Positions 50,051-58,945 are shown, counted from the first letter of the stretch. The stretch is DNA of 64,000 nt from Catellatospora citrea (GCF_003610235.1 NZ_RAPR01000001.1:1674001-1738000), one strand, 5' to 3'. The notes: generated by a model from the letters alone, not told the origin. Program-made: numbers and translations.

Positions 50051-50060
50051 GTCGGAGAGT
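50035..50060. promoter_or_regulatory. Overlapping leaderless promoters of the MocR/aminotransferase divergon
   Basis: On the forward strand TATCAT (50035-50040) lies eight bases before the MocR ATG at 50049. On the reverse strand TACTCT (50060-50055) lies five bases before the aminotransferase ATG at 50050. No ribosome sites are present. Both spacings fit transcripts that begin at the start codon. Confidence 0.4.
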
Positions 50061-51440
50061 AGCACTTACGACGGCCTGATCGCGACACTGCGCGCCCTGC
50101 TGTCCACCATGGCCCCCGGCGAACGGTTGCCGAGCAGCCGAGATCTCGTGGAACAGCACCGGATCAGCCCGGCGACCGTCGCCCGCGCGATAGCGCTTCT
50201 CGCCGCCGAGGGTGCCGTAGTGACCCGGCCGGGCAGTGGCACCTACGTCGCGCCCCGGCCGCGGCAGCCCGCCGCCCGCGCCGACACCGGCTGGCAGACG
50301 GTGGCGCTCACCGACCGGACCGTGGACACCCGATCCGTCATCGACGACCTCGGCCCGCCGCCGGAGGGCACGATCCGCTTCGACGGCGGTTACCCGCACG
50401 ACTCGCTGCGGCCGACCGCGGCGCTGGGCGCGGCGCTGAGCCGCGCCGGCCGCCGCCCCGGCGCGTGGGACCGCGCCCCGGCGGCCGGGCTCGCCACGCT
50501 GCGCAGCCTGTTCGCGACCAGCGCCGGCGGCACCGTCACCGCGGACGACGTCCTGGTCACCGCGGGTGGGCAGAGCGCGCTGTCGATGGCGCTGCGGGCG
50601 GTCGCCGCACCAGGCAGCCCCATCCTGGTCGAGTCGCCGACCTATCCCGGTGTCGTCGCCGCGGCCCGCGCGGCCGGGCTGCGGCCCGTCCCCGTGCCCG
50701 TGGACGGCGACGGGCTGCGGCCCGGCCTGCTCTCCGACGCGTTCGCGATGACCGGCGCGCGGGTCCTCTACTGCCAGCCCAACTTCCACAACCCGACCGG
50801 CGCGGTGCTGCCGCCGCAGCGCCGCCGCGAGATCGTCGACATCGCCCGCGCCGCCGGGGCGTTCGTGATCGAGGACGACTTCAGCCGGTTCCTCACGCAC
50901 GGCCGCACCGTGCCCGCGCCCCTGGCCGCCGACGACCGCGACGGCACCGTCGTGCACGTGACCTCGCTGACCAAACCCGCCGCGCCCAGCCTGCGCATCG
51001 GGGCGATCGTCGCGCGTGGCCCGGTGATGGCCCGCATCCGCGCGGTACGGCTGGTCGACGACGCGTTCATCGCCCGGCCCCTGCAGGAGGCCGCGGTCGA
51101 ACTGCTCACCTCCCCGGCCTGGGACCGCCACCTGCGCGGCCTCGCCGCCGCGCTGCGGGACCGCTGCCGGGTGCTGGCCGACGCCCTCGGCCGCGAGCGC
51201 CCGGAATGGACCGTGACGCTCCCGGAGGGCGGGCTGCACCTGTGGGCTGCCCTACCGGCCGGGAGCAGCGAGCAGCGGCTCGCCCTGGCCGCGCGGAAAC
51301 TCGGGGTCGCCGTCAATCCCGGCCGCAAGTTCTTCGCCGCCGAGCCGCCGGGCGCGTTCGTGCGGCTGTCCTTCGCCGCGGCCGCCGACACCGCCGAACT
51401 GGTCACCGGGGCGCGCCTGCTGGCGCAGGCCGACGCCTGA
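50049..51440 (+). CDS. MocR-type regulator (GntR helix-turn-helix + aminotransferase domain)
   Basis: A 463-residue MocR/PdxR-type protein. Residues 1-70: GntR winged helix (LPSSRDLVEQHRISPATVAR, VVTRPGSGTYVAP). The rest is a class I/II aminotransferase-like sensor: VLVTAGGQSALSMAL, VLYCQPNFHNPTGAVLP, VIEDDFSRFL and TSLTKPAAPSLRIGAIV with the PLP lysine near residue 309. It probably senses PLP or an amino-acid adduct and controls the divergent class V aminotransferase gene. Appears leaderless. Confidence 0.88.
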   Translation: MSESSTYDGLIATLRALLSTMAPGERLPSSRDLVEQHRISPATVARAIALLAAEGAVVTRPGSGTYVAPRPRQPAARADTGWQTVALTDRTVDTRSVIDDLGPPPEGTIRFDGGYPHDSLRPTAALGAALSRAGRRPGAWDRAPAAGLATLRSLFATSAGGTVTADDVLVTAGGQSALSMALRAVAAPGSPILVESPTYPGVVAAARAAGLRPVPVPVDGDGLRPGLLSDAFAMTGARVLYCQPNFHNPTGAVLPPQRRREIVDIARAAGAFVIEDDFSRFLTHGRTVPAPLAADDRDGTVVHVTSLTKPAAPSLRIGAIVARGPVMARIRAVRLVDDAFIARPLQEAAVELLTSPAWDRHLRGLAAALRDRCRVLADALGRERPEWTVTLPEGGLHLWAALPAGSSEQRLALAARKLGVAVNPGRKFFAAEPPGAFVRLSFAAAADTAELVTGARLLAQADA

Positions 51441-51541
51441 GGACCGCCCGGCGAGGTGCCCTGGGGCCGAAAACCGCTCCGCGAACGTCGGTCACGGACG
51501 GTAGGGTCGGCGACCGCGCACACCCCACCACGGAGGACCAC

Positions 51542-53332
51542 GTGTCGTACACCTTCCATGTCGACCTGCGCGGCATCGTCGACCTGCTGAGCCACCATCT
51601 CTACGCCAGCCCCCGGGTCTACGTCCGGGAGCTGATGCAGAACGCCGTCGACGCGATCACCGCGGTGCGGACGACCCGGCCCGAGCACGCCGGCTCGATC
51701 GAGATCAGCACGCCGCGGGAGCCGGGGCAGCCACTGACCATCACCGACAACGGCATCGGCCTGACCGAGCCGCAGGTGCACGAGCTGCTGGCCACCATCG
51801 GCCGCAGTTCCAAGCGCGACGATCTGGGCTTCGCCCGGCACGAGTTCCTGGGCCAGTTCGGCATCGGCCTGCTGTCGTGCTTCCTGGTCGCCGACACGAT
51901 CGAGGTCCGCACCCGGTGCGGCGACCAGCCCACGGTGGAGTGGCTGGGCTCGTCCGACGGCAGCTACCGGGTGCGCGTGCTCGACGGCGCCGACGCGCTG
52001 GCCGAGCCGGGGACCGTGGTGACGCTGCAGCCGCGCCACGGCGCGCAGGAGTGGCTGCTGCCGCAGACCGTACGCGAGCTGGCCGGGCTGTACGGGTCGA
52101 TGCTGCCGATCGGGGTGCGCGTCGACGGCGAGCCGGTCAGCACCGGGCTCGCCCCGTGGGAGACCGGCGACGGCGAGGCGCGGGTGGCGCGCCGGGCGCG
52201 GCTGCTGTCGTACGCCGAGGACGCCTTCGGGTTCACCCCGTTCGACGTGATCGACCTGCACGTGGCCGAGGCGGGACTGCGCGGGGTGGCGTTCGTGCTG
52301 CCCATGCCGTCGAACCCGGCCGCCCGGGTGGCGCACCGGGTCTACCTCAAGCAGATGCTGCTCAGCGAGAGCGTGGAGGGCCTGCTGCCGGAGTGGGCGT
52401 TCTTCGTGCGCTGCGTCATCGACACCACCGAGCTGCGCCCGACCGCCAGCCGCGAGGCGCTGTACGACGACGCGCTGCTGGCCCAGGTGCGCGAGTCGCT
52501 GGGCGACCAGCTGCGCGGCTGGATGACCCGGCTCGGCGCGGTGGACGAGGCGAAGCTGCAGCACTTCCTGCGCATCCACCACCTCGGGGTGAAGGCGCTG
52601 GCGGTGCACGACGACGACATGCTGCGCCTGGTCGAGCAGTGGTGGCCGTTCGAGACCACGGTCGGACCGATGACGCTGGCCCAGTTCCGCGACACGTACG
52701 GCGTGGTGCGGTTCGTGCCGTCGCTGGACGAGTTCCGCCAGATCGCCGCGGTGGCCTCGGCGCAGGGCCTGGCCGTCGTCAACGGCGGGTACGTGTACGA
52801 CGCCGAGCTGCTGTCGCGGCTGCCCGCCCTCGACGAGAAGATCACCATCGAGGCGCTGTCCGCCAGCGACCTGTCGACCCGGCTGGAGGAGCTCGCCCCG
52901 GACGAGGAGCTGCGGCTGCGTGCGTTCCTGGTCGGGGCGCAGCGGGCGCTGGACCGGTTCGGCGTGGAGGTGCTGATCCGCGCCTTCGATCCGGCCGGCC
53001 TGCCCGCGCTGTACCTGCTCGACGGCGACACCGCGCTGCACCTGGACATGCAGCGCGGCCAGGAGGACGTCGACGACGTGTGGGCCTCGATCCTGGGCTC
53101 GTTCACCGCCGGGCGCACCGACCGGCCGCAGCTGGTGCTCAACCACCGCAACCCGCTGATCCGCCAGGCCGGCACGGTCACCGACCCGGACCTGACGGTG
53201 CTGGTCATGGAGGGCCTCTACGTGCAGGCGCTGCTGCTGGGCCGCCAGCCGCTGCGACCGGTCGACACCGCCGCGCTCAACCAGTCGTTCCTCGGCCTGC
53301 TCGGCCGCGCCATGCACGGAGGAGCCGCCTGA
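51542..53332 (+). CDS. Hsp90 family protein (HtpG-like)
   Basis: A 596-residue Hsp90-type chaperone. GHKL ATPase motifs: VRELMQNAVDAI (Glu and Asn), TITDNGIGLT (Asp, G1), and GQFGIGLLSCFLVAD (G2). The middle domain includes LPMPSNPAARVAHRVYLKQ and ELRPTASREALYDD (catalytic-loop Arg region). It is shorter and divergent towards the C-terminal dimerisation domain. Start GTG with GGAGG six bases upstream. It overlaps the next gene (TGATG), encoding a TPR protein, so the two are coupled; TPR proteins are classic Hsp90 partners. Confidence 0.88.
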   Translation: MSYTFHVDLRGIVDLLSHHLYASPRVYVRELMQNAVDAITAVRTTRPEHAGSIEISTPREPGQPLTITDNGIGLTEPQVHELLATIGRSSKRDDLGFARHEFLGQFGIGLLSCFLVADTIEVRTRCGDQPTVEWLGSSDGSYRVRVLDGADALAEPGTVVTLQPRHGAQEWLLPQTVRELAGLYGSMLPIGVRVDGEPVSTGLAPWETGDGEARVARRARLLSYAEDAFGFTPFDVIDLHVAEAGLRGVAFVLPMPSNPAARVAHRVYLKQMLLSESVEGLLPEWAFFVRCVIDTTELRPTASREALYDDALLAQVRESLGDQLRGWMTRLGAVDEAKLQHFLRIHHLGVKALAVHDDDMLRLVEQWWPFETTVGPMTLAQFRDTYGVVRFVPSLDEFRQIAAVASAQGLAVVNGGYVYDAELLSRLPALDEKITIEALSASDLSTRLEELAPDEELRLRAFLVGAQRALDRFGVEVLIRAFDPAGLPALYLLDGDTALHLDMQRGQEDVDDVWASILGSFTAGRTDRPQLVLNHRNPLIRQAGTVTDPDLTVLVMEGLYVQALLLGRQPLRPVDTAALNQSFLGLLGRAMHGGAA

Positions 53333-55374
53333 TGATGTCCGAGCAGCAGCTGCGCGAGGCGTTCGCGGCGGCGCAGGCGATGCCGGAGGGCCCGGCCCAG
53401 CACCTCGCGCTGGACGGCGCGATCCGGGCCGCCGACGCGGCCGGTGAGGCGAAGCTGGCGTTCGAGTTCCGGCACGAGTCCATCGAGAAGTTCGTGTTCG
53501 GCGGTGACGACCGGCGCGCGTTCCTGGCGTTCTCGCTGTCGCTGGCCGCCTACGACCGTGATCCGGAGATCGGCGGCTCGCACACGGAGCACTCGATCCT
53601 CTGGCAGTTCAAGTGGATCGTGAACGCGCTGCCAGAGTTCCCCGACGTGCCGCTGGACCGCACGTACGCGGTGCTGGACGACATGCGGGCCCGGTACCTG
53701 CGCGGCGGGCACAGCCTGCACGCCGTGCACCAGGCCCGCTGGCAGATCGCGCTGCACACCGGCGACCTGGACCAGGCGGCGGCGTCCTACCACGACATGG
53801 TGACCGCCAAGCGGGACAGCCTGGCCAACTGCGCGGTCTGCGTCCCGTCGGCGCAGGCCTGGTATCTGATGACACTGGACCGGCACGCCGACGCGATCGA
53901 GGTCGCCAAGCCGTTCGCCGACAGCTGGTGCCGCACCCAGCCCGAACGCATCCGCACCAACCTGATGCTGGCCCACCTGCACACCGGTGGGCACCGCAAG
54001 GCCGCCGAGCTGCACCGGGCGGCATACCGGGTGATGCGCACCGACCGGCTGCACCTGCCCGCCCTGGGCACCCACCTGACGTTCCTGGCCCGCAGCGGCA
54101 ACCAGGCCCGCGGCCTGGAGCTCCTGGAGCGGCACCTGCCCTGGCTGGACGGCACCCCGAGCCCGCACGACGTGCTGGCGTTCACCGCCCCGGCGGTGCT
54201 GGTGCTGACCCGGCTGGCCGACGACGGCCACGGCGGCTCCCCGGTGCAGGGCCGCACGAGCCCGGACGGACGCCGCGCGGTGACCACGGTCGACGCCCTG
54301 CGGGCGGAGCTGACCGCACTGGTCGAGGACCTGTCGGCCCGGTTCGACGCGCGCAACGGGACCACGTTCCAGAGCGAGCTGGCCCGGCAGCGGATGACCG
54401 CGCCGCCGCTGGTGGACAGCCTCCCGCTGAGCGTGCTGGACACCGCCGGCCGGCGTACGCGCAACCGGATCGCGCAGGTGCAGGAGCGGATCGCCGCGCA
54501 CACCGCGGCCGGTGACCCCGCGGCCGCGGCGCTCGCCCGGCTCGACGCGGCGGTCCTGCTGCGCGGCCACAGCGACCGGGAGACCCGGTTCGGGGCGGCC
54601 GAGGAGGCGGTGCTCGCGCTGGAGCGTGCGGGCCTGGCCGAGCCGCTGTTCCGGGCGCGGGAACTGCTCTGGCAGCTCTACCGCGACGGCGGACAGGGCG
54701 ACCAGGCGGTCGCCGTGCTGGACCTGCTGCTGGACGAGCCGTCACTGACCACGGCCCGCCGCGGGCAGCTACTGGACGAGTCGGCGCGGCTGTTCTGGGG
54801 CGCCGACCGGGCCGGGCGCAGCCTGCTGGCCGCCGACCAGCACCTCGCGGCCGGTGACCGCCTGGCCGAGCTGCGCTCGCTGACCGACGCGGTGGCCAGT
54901 GCCCGGCACGCCGTGTGGGCGCCCGCGGAGCAGGTGCTGGCCAGAGCCGACGCGCTCGCCGCGGAGCCACCCGCCGACGCCGACCCGGCGGTGTGGGACA
55001 GCGCCCGCGGGCGCATGCACCTGGTCGTGGCCTGGTGGTACGACAGCGAGGACCGCGACGACGAGGCCCTCGCCCGCGCCGAGCTGGCCGAGCAATGCCT
55101 CGACGGCGTGGTACGTGGCGAGGCCGCGGTGTTCGCGGGCTGGCGACTGCTGCGCCGGGACCGGCCCGTCGAAGCCGCGCAGCACGCCCGCCGCGGCCTC
55201 GACGGCGCGGACGAGTCGGACACCCGCCAGCTGCACGCCGTCATCGCCGTGTCACTACGGGCCCAGGGCGATCCGGTCGCCGCCGACGCGCTGATCGCCG
55301 AGCACGGCCTGCAGCCGTGGGAACTCGACGACGACAACGACGACTACGACGACGAGGAGGACGAGGACGCCTGA
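53332..55374 (+). CDS. TPR-like helical partner of the Hsp90 protein
   Basis: A 680-residue all-helical protein with tetratricopeptide-like pairs (WQIALHTGDLDQAAASYHDM, AWYLMTLDRHADAIEVAKPF, LLWQLYRDGGQGDQAVAVLD). It ends in a strongly acidic tail, DDDNDDYDDEEDEDA, reminiscent of acidic C-terminal anchors. GGAGGAGCC precedes the ATG, which overlaps the Hsp90 stop. The 3' end overlaps the convergent LacI gene by 31 bases. It is probably an adaptor or client-recruiting subunit for the Hsp90 protein (inference). Confidence 0.75.
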   Translation: MMSEQQLREAFAAAQAMPEGPAQHLALDGAIRAADAAGEAKLAFEFRHESIEKFVFGGDDRRAFLAFSLSLAAYDRDPEIGGSHTEHSILWQFKWIVNALPEFPDVPLDRTYAVLDDMRARYLRGGHSLHAVHQARWQIALHTGDLDQAAASYHDMVTAKRDSLANCAVCVPSAQAWYLMTLDRHADAIEVAKPFADSWCRTQPERIRTNLMLAHLHTGGHRKAAELHRAAYRVMRTDRLHLPALGTHLTFLARSGNQARGLELLERHLPWLDGTPSPHDVLAFTAPAVLVLTRLADDGHGGSPVQGRTSPDGRRAVTTVDALRAELTALVEDLSARFDARNGTTFQSELARQRMTAPPLVDSLPLSVLDTAGRRTRNRIAQVQERIAAHTAAGDPAAAALARLDAAVLLRGHSDRETRFGAAEEAVLALERAGLAEPLFRARELLWQLYRDGGQGDQAVAVLDLLLDEPSLTTARRGQLLDESARLFWGADRAGRSLLAADQHLAAGDRLAELRSLTDAVASARHAVWAPAEQVLARADALAAEPPADADPAVWDSARGRMHLVVAWWYDSEDRDDEALARAELAEQCLDGVVRGEAAVFAGWRLLRRDRPVEAAQHARRGLDGADESDTRQLHAVIAVSLRAQGDPVAADALIAEHGLQPWELDDDNDDYDDEEDEDA

Positions 55375-56390
55375 CGCGGCACGGTGGACGGTGCCGACTC
55401 CCGGACGACCAGCCGGAACGGGGGCTGGAACGCGGCGGGCGGGCCGGCCGGGCGGCCCTCGATGCGGTCGAGGAGCTTCTCCACCGCGAGCCGTCCGATC
55501 ATCTCCTTGTCCGGCGAGATCGTGGTGAGGGTCGGGATGCTGAACCGGCCCTCCTCCACGTCGTCGATCCCGATCACGGACACGTCGTCGGGCACCCGCA
55601 GCCCGTGGTCGTGCAGGGCCCTGATCGCCCCCAGCGCGATCAGGTCGTTGAACGCGAACACCGCGTCCGGTGGCTGCGCCAGCGTCAGCAGCGCCCGCAT
55701 GCCCGCCGCGCCGTCACCCCGGCCGAAGCCGCTGGTGGTGACGGTGAGGTCAGGGTCGAACGGCAGCCCGGCGGCTGCCAGCGCCTCGGTGTAGCCGCGC
55801 AGCCGCAGCAGCGAGGGGGCCCGGTCGGCCTCGATGTGCGCGCCGATGAACGCGATCCGCCGCCGGCCGAGGGCGATCAGGTGCCGCATGGCCTCCCGGC
55901 TGGCGGCGAGGTTGTCGATGACCACGTGGTCGTACGGCGCGTGGTAGATCGCCTCGCCGACCAGCACCATCGGGGTCTCGCTGGTGCGGCCGGCGATGTC
56001 GTCGCGGGTGAGGTGCACCGCGGACAGGATCAGGCCGTCGATGATCTGGGCCCGGAACCCGTCGGCGACCAGCAGCTCCTTGTCCCGGTCACCGTCGGTG
56101 TAGTCGAGCAGCAGGGTGTACCCGCGCTCGGTCGCGGCCCGGATCGCCGCGGCGGCCAGCTCCGCGAAGTACGGGTTGTTCAGCTCGGGGATGGCCAGCG
56201 CGATGATGCCGGTGCGGCCCCGCCGCAGGTGCCGGGCGCTGAGGTTGGGCGTGTACCCCAGCTCGTCGATCGCCTCCTGCACCCGCGCCCGGGTGGCCTC
56301 GCCGACGGGCCGGTAACCGTTGACGACATTGGACACCGTCGCCTGCGACACACCGGCCCGCTTGGCGATGTCCTTGAGACTGACCGCCAT
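55344..56390 (-). CDS. LacI family transcriptional regulator, orphan
   Basis: A 348-residue LacI/GalR repressor: SLKDIAKRAGVSQATVSNVV (helix-turn-helix and hinge), TGIIALAIPELNNPYFAELA, and VSVIGIDDVEEGRFSIPTLT. The C-terminus is a run of serines read from the antisense of the TPR gene's acidic tail. No sugar genes are adjacent. A perfect 12-base LacI-type palindrome lies 96 bases upstream of the ATG, so it likely regulates itself and distant genes. Confidence 0.9.
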   Translation of the reverse strand: MAVSLKDIAKRAGVSQATVSNVVNGYRPVGEATRARVQEAIDELGYTPNLSARHLRRGRTGIIALAIPELNNPYFAELAAAAIRAATERGYTLLLDYTDGDRDKELLVADGFRAQIIDGLILSAVHLTRDDIAGRTSETPMVLVGEAIYHAPYDHVVIDNLAASREAMRHLIALGRRRIAFIGAHIEADRAPSLLRLRGYTEALAAAGLPFDPDLTVTTSGFGRGDGAAGMRALLTLAQPPDAVFAFNDLIALGAIRALHDHGLRVPDDVSVIGIDDVEEGRFSIPTLTTISPDKEMIGRLAVEKLLDRIEGRPAGPPAAFQPPFRLVVRESAPSTVPRQASSSSSSS

Positions 56391-56485
56391 CGGCGGGTTT
56401 CCTCCACTCACTGCTCATTGTCATCACTGCCGGGACCGTCACGTCAACGCAGGTGTCGCCCCTTGCGGCGGGATCGACCGTCCTC

Positions 56486-56497
56486 TATAACGTTATA
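56486..56497. promoter_or_regulatory. LacI-type operator upstream of the orphan LacI gene
   Basis: TATAACGTTATA is a perfect 12-base palindrome with the central CG of LacI-family operators. It is the only AT-rich element in the region and probably overlaps the LacI promoter. Confidence 0.6.
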
Positions 56498-56538
56498 CAG
56501 ACCGGGTCCGACGACGACAAGATCTTGTGCCTGCGCCG

Positions 56539-57852
56539 TCAGGACACACCGGTGGCATCGGATGCGCCGGCGCCGGTCGGCCGCGCCGCGTCACGGCGGG
56601 CCCGGTACAGCGCGCGCAGCCTGCGGAAGAACGACGGCAACGGCGTCGCGCGCACCTCCGCCACCAGCTCGTACCGCGGCTCCGGGCGCAGGGCCGCGGG
56701 CAGCCGCCCGGCCTGGTCGGTCAGGCCCGGATCGGCGCCCGCCTCGTGCAGGGCCGCGACCACGTCGTCGGCCAGCGCACGCTCGGCGTGGTGCAGCGGC
56801 GTCGCGCCCTCCTTGTCCCGGCCGTTCAGAGGCAGCCCGGCGGCCAGCAGCCGGGGCAGCAGCCGCCGGTGGTCGAGCTCGGCCAGCAGGTGCAGCAGGG
56901 TCACCCCGCCGGGGCCGACCACGGCCGGGTCGAATCCGGCGTCCAGCATCGACACGACCAGGTCGGTGCGGCCCGCCCGCGCCAGCCCGAACAGCCGGTC
57001 CCGCTGTCCGCGCAGGCCCTTGGGCAGGCGGCCGTATCCGGTCCGCCAGCTGCGCAGCGCCGCCGCACAACCCTGCACGGGACCGCCCAGCGCCCCGAGC
57101 GCCAGCTCCCGGTCGATCTCCGCGTCGGTGTGCGCCGTCGCCGCCAGGCCGCCCGCCCGCACCTGCATCTCGTGCCACACCCCCGCGCAGCGCACCCGCA
57201 CCGCGGGGAACTCCCAGCCCGACTCGGCGGGTGTCTGGACCGCACCGGGACGCAGCGCCGCGAAGACGAGCGGGTGCAGGTCATGGACGGTCACCGCACC
57301 CGAGCGCAGGACGGCCAGGTCGCTTTCGGCCTGCGGCTGCCCGCTCGCGTACGCCTCGGCACGGGCCGTGACCGCGTCCGCACGCCAGCACCAGTTCGGC
57401 AGCGCCCGCCAATAGCGCTGCAGGCGGTCCGGGGTGGTGACGGCCAGGTGCACGCCGCGCCGTTCCTGCGGCGACTCCGGCGGGGTGAGCACGAGCACCG
57501 GCCCGTCAGGCAACCGCACCGGCGCGATCTCGAATCCGGCCGGGGTGGCGGCGAGTTCGGTCAGCACGACATACCGGGGCCAGGAGGGCCAGCGGTGGAA
57601 GTCGGTGCGTAGGTAGGTGCGCAGCAGGTCCGGCGCGAGCTGGGCCAGCGCGGCCGCGATCCGGCGCGCGGCCGGCGCACCGTAGGCGACCTCGACCTCG
57701 ATCAGGTCGACGGCGGGGGTCAGCCCGGCCGCGCGGCAGGCGCCCGCCCAGTCGCCGGACTCCCGCAGCCGGGTGCACTCGGCGACCGCCGACGGGGCCA
57801 GATGATGGTGCAGCAGCAACGGACCGCGCAGGCCGTCCCACACCTGCCCCAT
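56539..57852 (-). CDS. Ankyrin-repeat protein
   Basis: A 437-residue protein. The first 290 residues are an actinobacterial domain of unknown function (LLLHHHLAPSAVAECTRLRE, LAQLAPDLLRTYLRTDFHRW). The C-terminal part has three ankyrin-like repeats: RLFGLARAGRTDLVVSMLDA, GVTLLHLLAELDHRRLLPRL and GATPLHHAERALADDVVAAL. It is cytoplasmic and probably a protein-binding scaffold. The gene lies directly downstream of a tRNA-like element. Confidence 0.75.
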   Translation of the reverse strand: MGQVWDGLRGPLLLHHHLAPSAVAECTRLRESGDWAGACRAAGLTPAVDLIEVEVAYGAPAARRIAAALAQLAPDLLRTYLRTDFHRWPSWPRYVVLTELAATPAGFEIAPVRLPDGPVLVLTPPESPQERRGVHLAVTTPDRLQRYWRALPNWCWRADAVTARAEAYASGQPQAESDLAVLRSGAVTVHDLHPLVFAALRPGAVQTPAESGWEFPAVRVRCAGVWHEMQVRAGGLAATAHTDAEIDRELALGALGGPVQGCAAALRSWRTGYGRLPKGLRGQRDRLFGLARAGRTDLVVSMLDAGFDPAVVGPGGVTLLHLLAELDHRRLLPRLLAAGLPLNGRDKEGATPLHHAERALADDVVAALHEAGADPGLTDQAGRLPAALRPEPRYELVAEVRATPLPSFFRRLRALYRARRDAARPTGAGASDATGVS

Positions 57853-57886
57853 GCCCGGCGCCTCCCCGTGTGCTGAATGTCGGGAG

Positions 57887-57959
57887 CGGGACCGGCCGGA
57901 TTCGCACCGGCGTCCTCTCGCTTGTTAGTCGAGCGCGACGACTTCTGCGCTACGGCCCC
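57887..57959 (-). tRNA. tRNA-like gene with AAC anticodon, degenerate loops
   Basis: The 73-base reverse-strand segment folds with canonical lengths: acceptor GGGGCCG/CGGTCCC, positions 8-9 TA, a weak D-stem GCG/CGC, anticodon stem CTCGA/GCGAG (last pair A-G) with loop CTAACAA (anticodon AAC, 57926-57924), a five-base variable loop, and T-arm GCCGG/CCGGC. It lacks the G18-G19 pair in the D-loop, has TGCGAAT instead of TTCGAAT in the T-loop, and no CCA is encoded. AAC (valine) anticodons are unusual in bacteria. It may be a decayed or specialised tRNA. Confidence 0.6.
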
Positions 57960-58120
57960 GCCCGCGGGCATTCTAATGCCGGAAGATCACCCCGCGGTCG
58001 CCCGATCGGCCGGGCAGGTGTCGACATTCGCGTTCGTGGGTACTGACCTGGGCGCAGGCGGCCGTGCGCCACCCGCGGCAACAGGCTGCGCCGCGCGGTC
58101 CGGGGGATGGAGGCTTCGTC

Positions 58121-58645
58121 ATGAACCGGAGCAGAGGGCTGTTCGTCGTGTTCGCCGCGGTGGTGTTCACGCTTGGCGCGGCCGCGCCGGCCGCCGCGGT
58201 GCCGTCGCCGCAGGACGCCTCCTTCCTGATCGGCATCCACCAGGCCAACCTCTACGAGATCGCGGCCGGCAACCTGGCCGCGCAGAAGGGCGCCTCCGAG
58301 GAGGTACGGCGGCTGGGGCAGCAGATCGCCGCCGACCACACGCAGTTCGACGCCGCGGTGGTGGCGGTCGCCGACCAGGTGAAGGTGACCCTGCCCGCCA
58401 AGCCCGCCCAGGAGCAGCAGGACGTGCTGAAGGAGCTGGCCGCGATGCCGACCGGACCCTCCTTCGACCAGATGTGGATCACGCGGGAGATCGAGACGCA
58501 GGGCGAGAGCCTGCAGTCGGCCCGCACCGAACTGAACTTCGGCTTCGACCCGCGGGTGAAGGAGCTGGCCCGCCAGGCCGACGACATGCTCATCACGCAC
58601 GTCACCGACCTCAACCGCGCCGCCGCGGACGTGAACGCGGGCTGA
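58121..58645 (+). CDS. Exported DUF4142 family protein
   Basis: A 174-residue protein with a Sec signal peptide (LFVVFAAVVFTLGAAAPAAA) followed by a DUF4142 four-helix domain: DASFLIGIHQANLYEIAAGN, LAAQKGASEEVRRLGQQIAA, DHTQFDAAVVAV. The His and Glu pattern resembles ferritin-like bundles, but no function is established. GGAGG lies eight bases before the ATG. Confidence 0.85.
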   Translation: MNRSRGLFVVFAAVVFTLGAAAPAAAVPSPQDASFLIGIHQANLYEIAAGNLAAQKGASEEVRRLGQQIAADHTQFDAAVVAVADQVKVTLPAKPAQEQQDVLKELAAMPTGPSFDQMWITREIETQGESLQSARTELNFGFDPRVKELARQADDMLITHVTDLNRAAADVNAG

Positions 58646-58755
58646 GCCGCGGACACCGCGCCAACGCACGGAGTGTCAGCTCGCGCGGGCCTGACCGCAG
58701 CGCTCTAATCGAGCTGTCACCACTGTTCACTGACCGTGAAAGTGCAGGCCGCACC

Positions 58756-58896
58756 GTGAGCGAACCACAGCAGGCGGACAACCCGTTCCTGATCGACGAC
58801 GACGAGCTAGAGGAGTTCGTGGCCTCGGCCGACGACACCATCGACCTGACCGCGGCCGAGGACTTCGCGCCGTACGACGACGACGAGGACTACTGA
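58756..58896 (+). CDS. Small acidic hypothetical protein
   Basis: A 46-residue peptide starting GTG: SEPQQADNPFLIDDDELEEF, VASADDTIDLTAAEDFAPYD, ending DDDEDY. No Cys, no membrane segment. TCTAAT at 58703-58708 is a possible -10. It might be a peptide precursor or a small regulatory protein; no modifying enzyme is adjacent. I do not recognise the family. Confidence 0.5.
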   Translation: MSEPQQADNPFLIDDDELEEFVASADDTIDLTAAEDFAPYDDDEDY

Positions 58897-58945
58897 CCCC
58901 GCCCCGCCGTGCCCGGAGCCACCGGAACGGGCCAGACCGAGGCCC

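Noticed and set aside
57887..57959. Forward-strand reading as a tRNA-Asn (loop TTGTTAG, anticodon GTT)
   Set aside because: On the forward strand no T-arm follows the anticodon arm; the T-arm and acceptor pairing are only consistent on the reverse strand.
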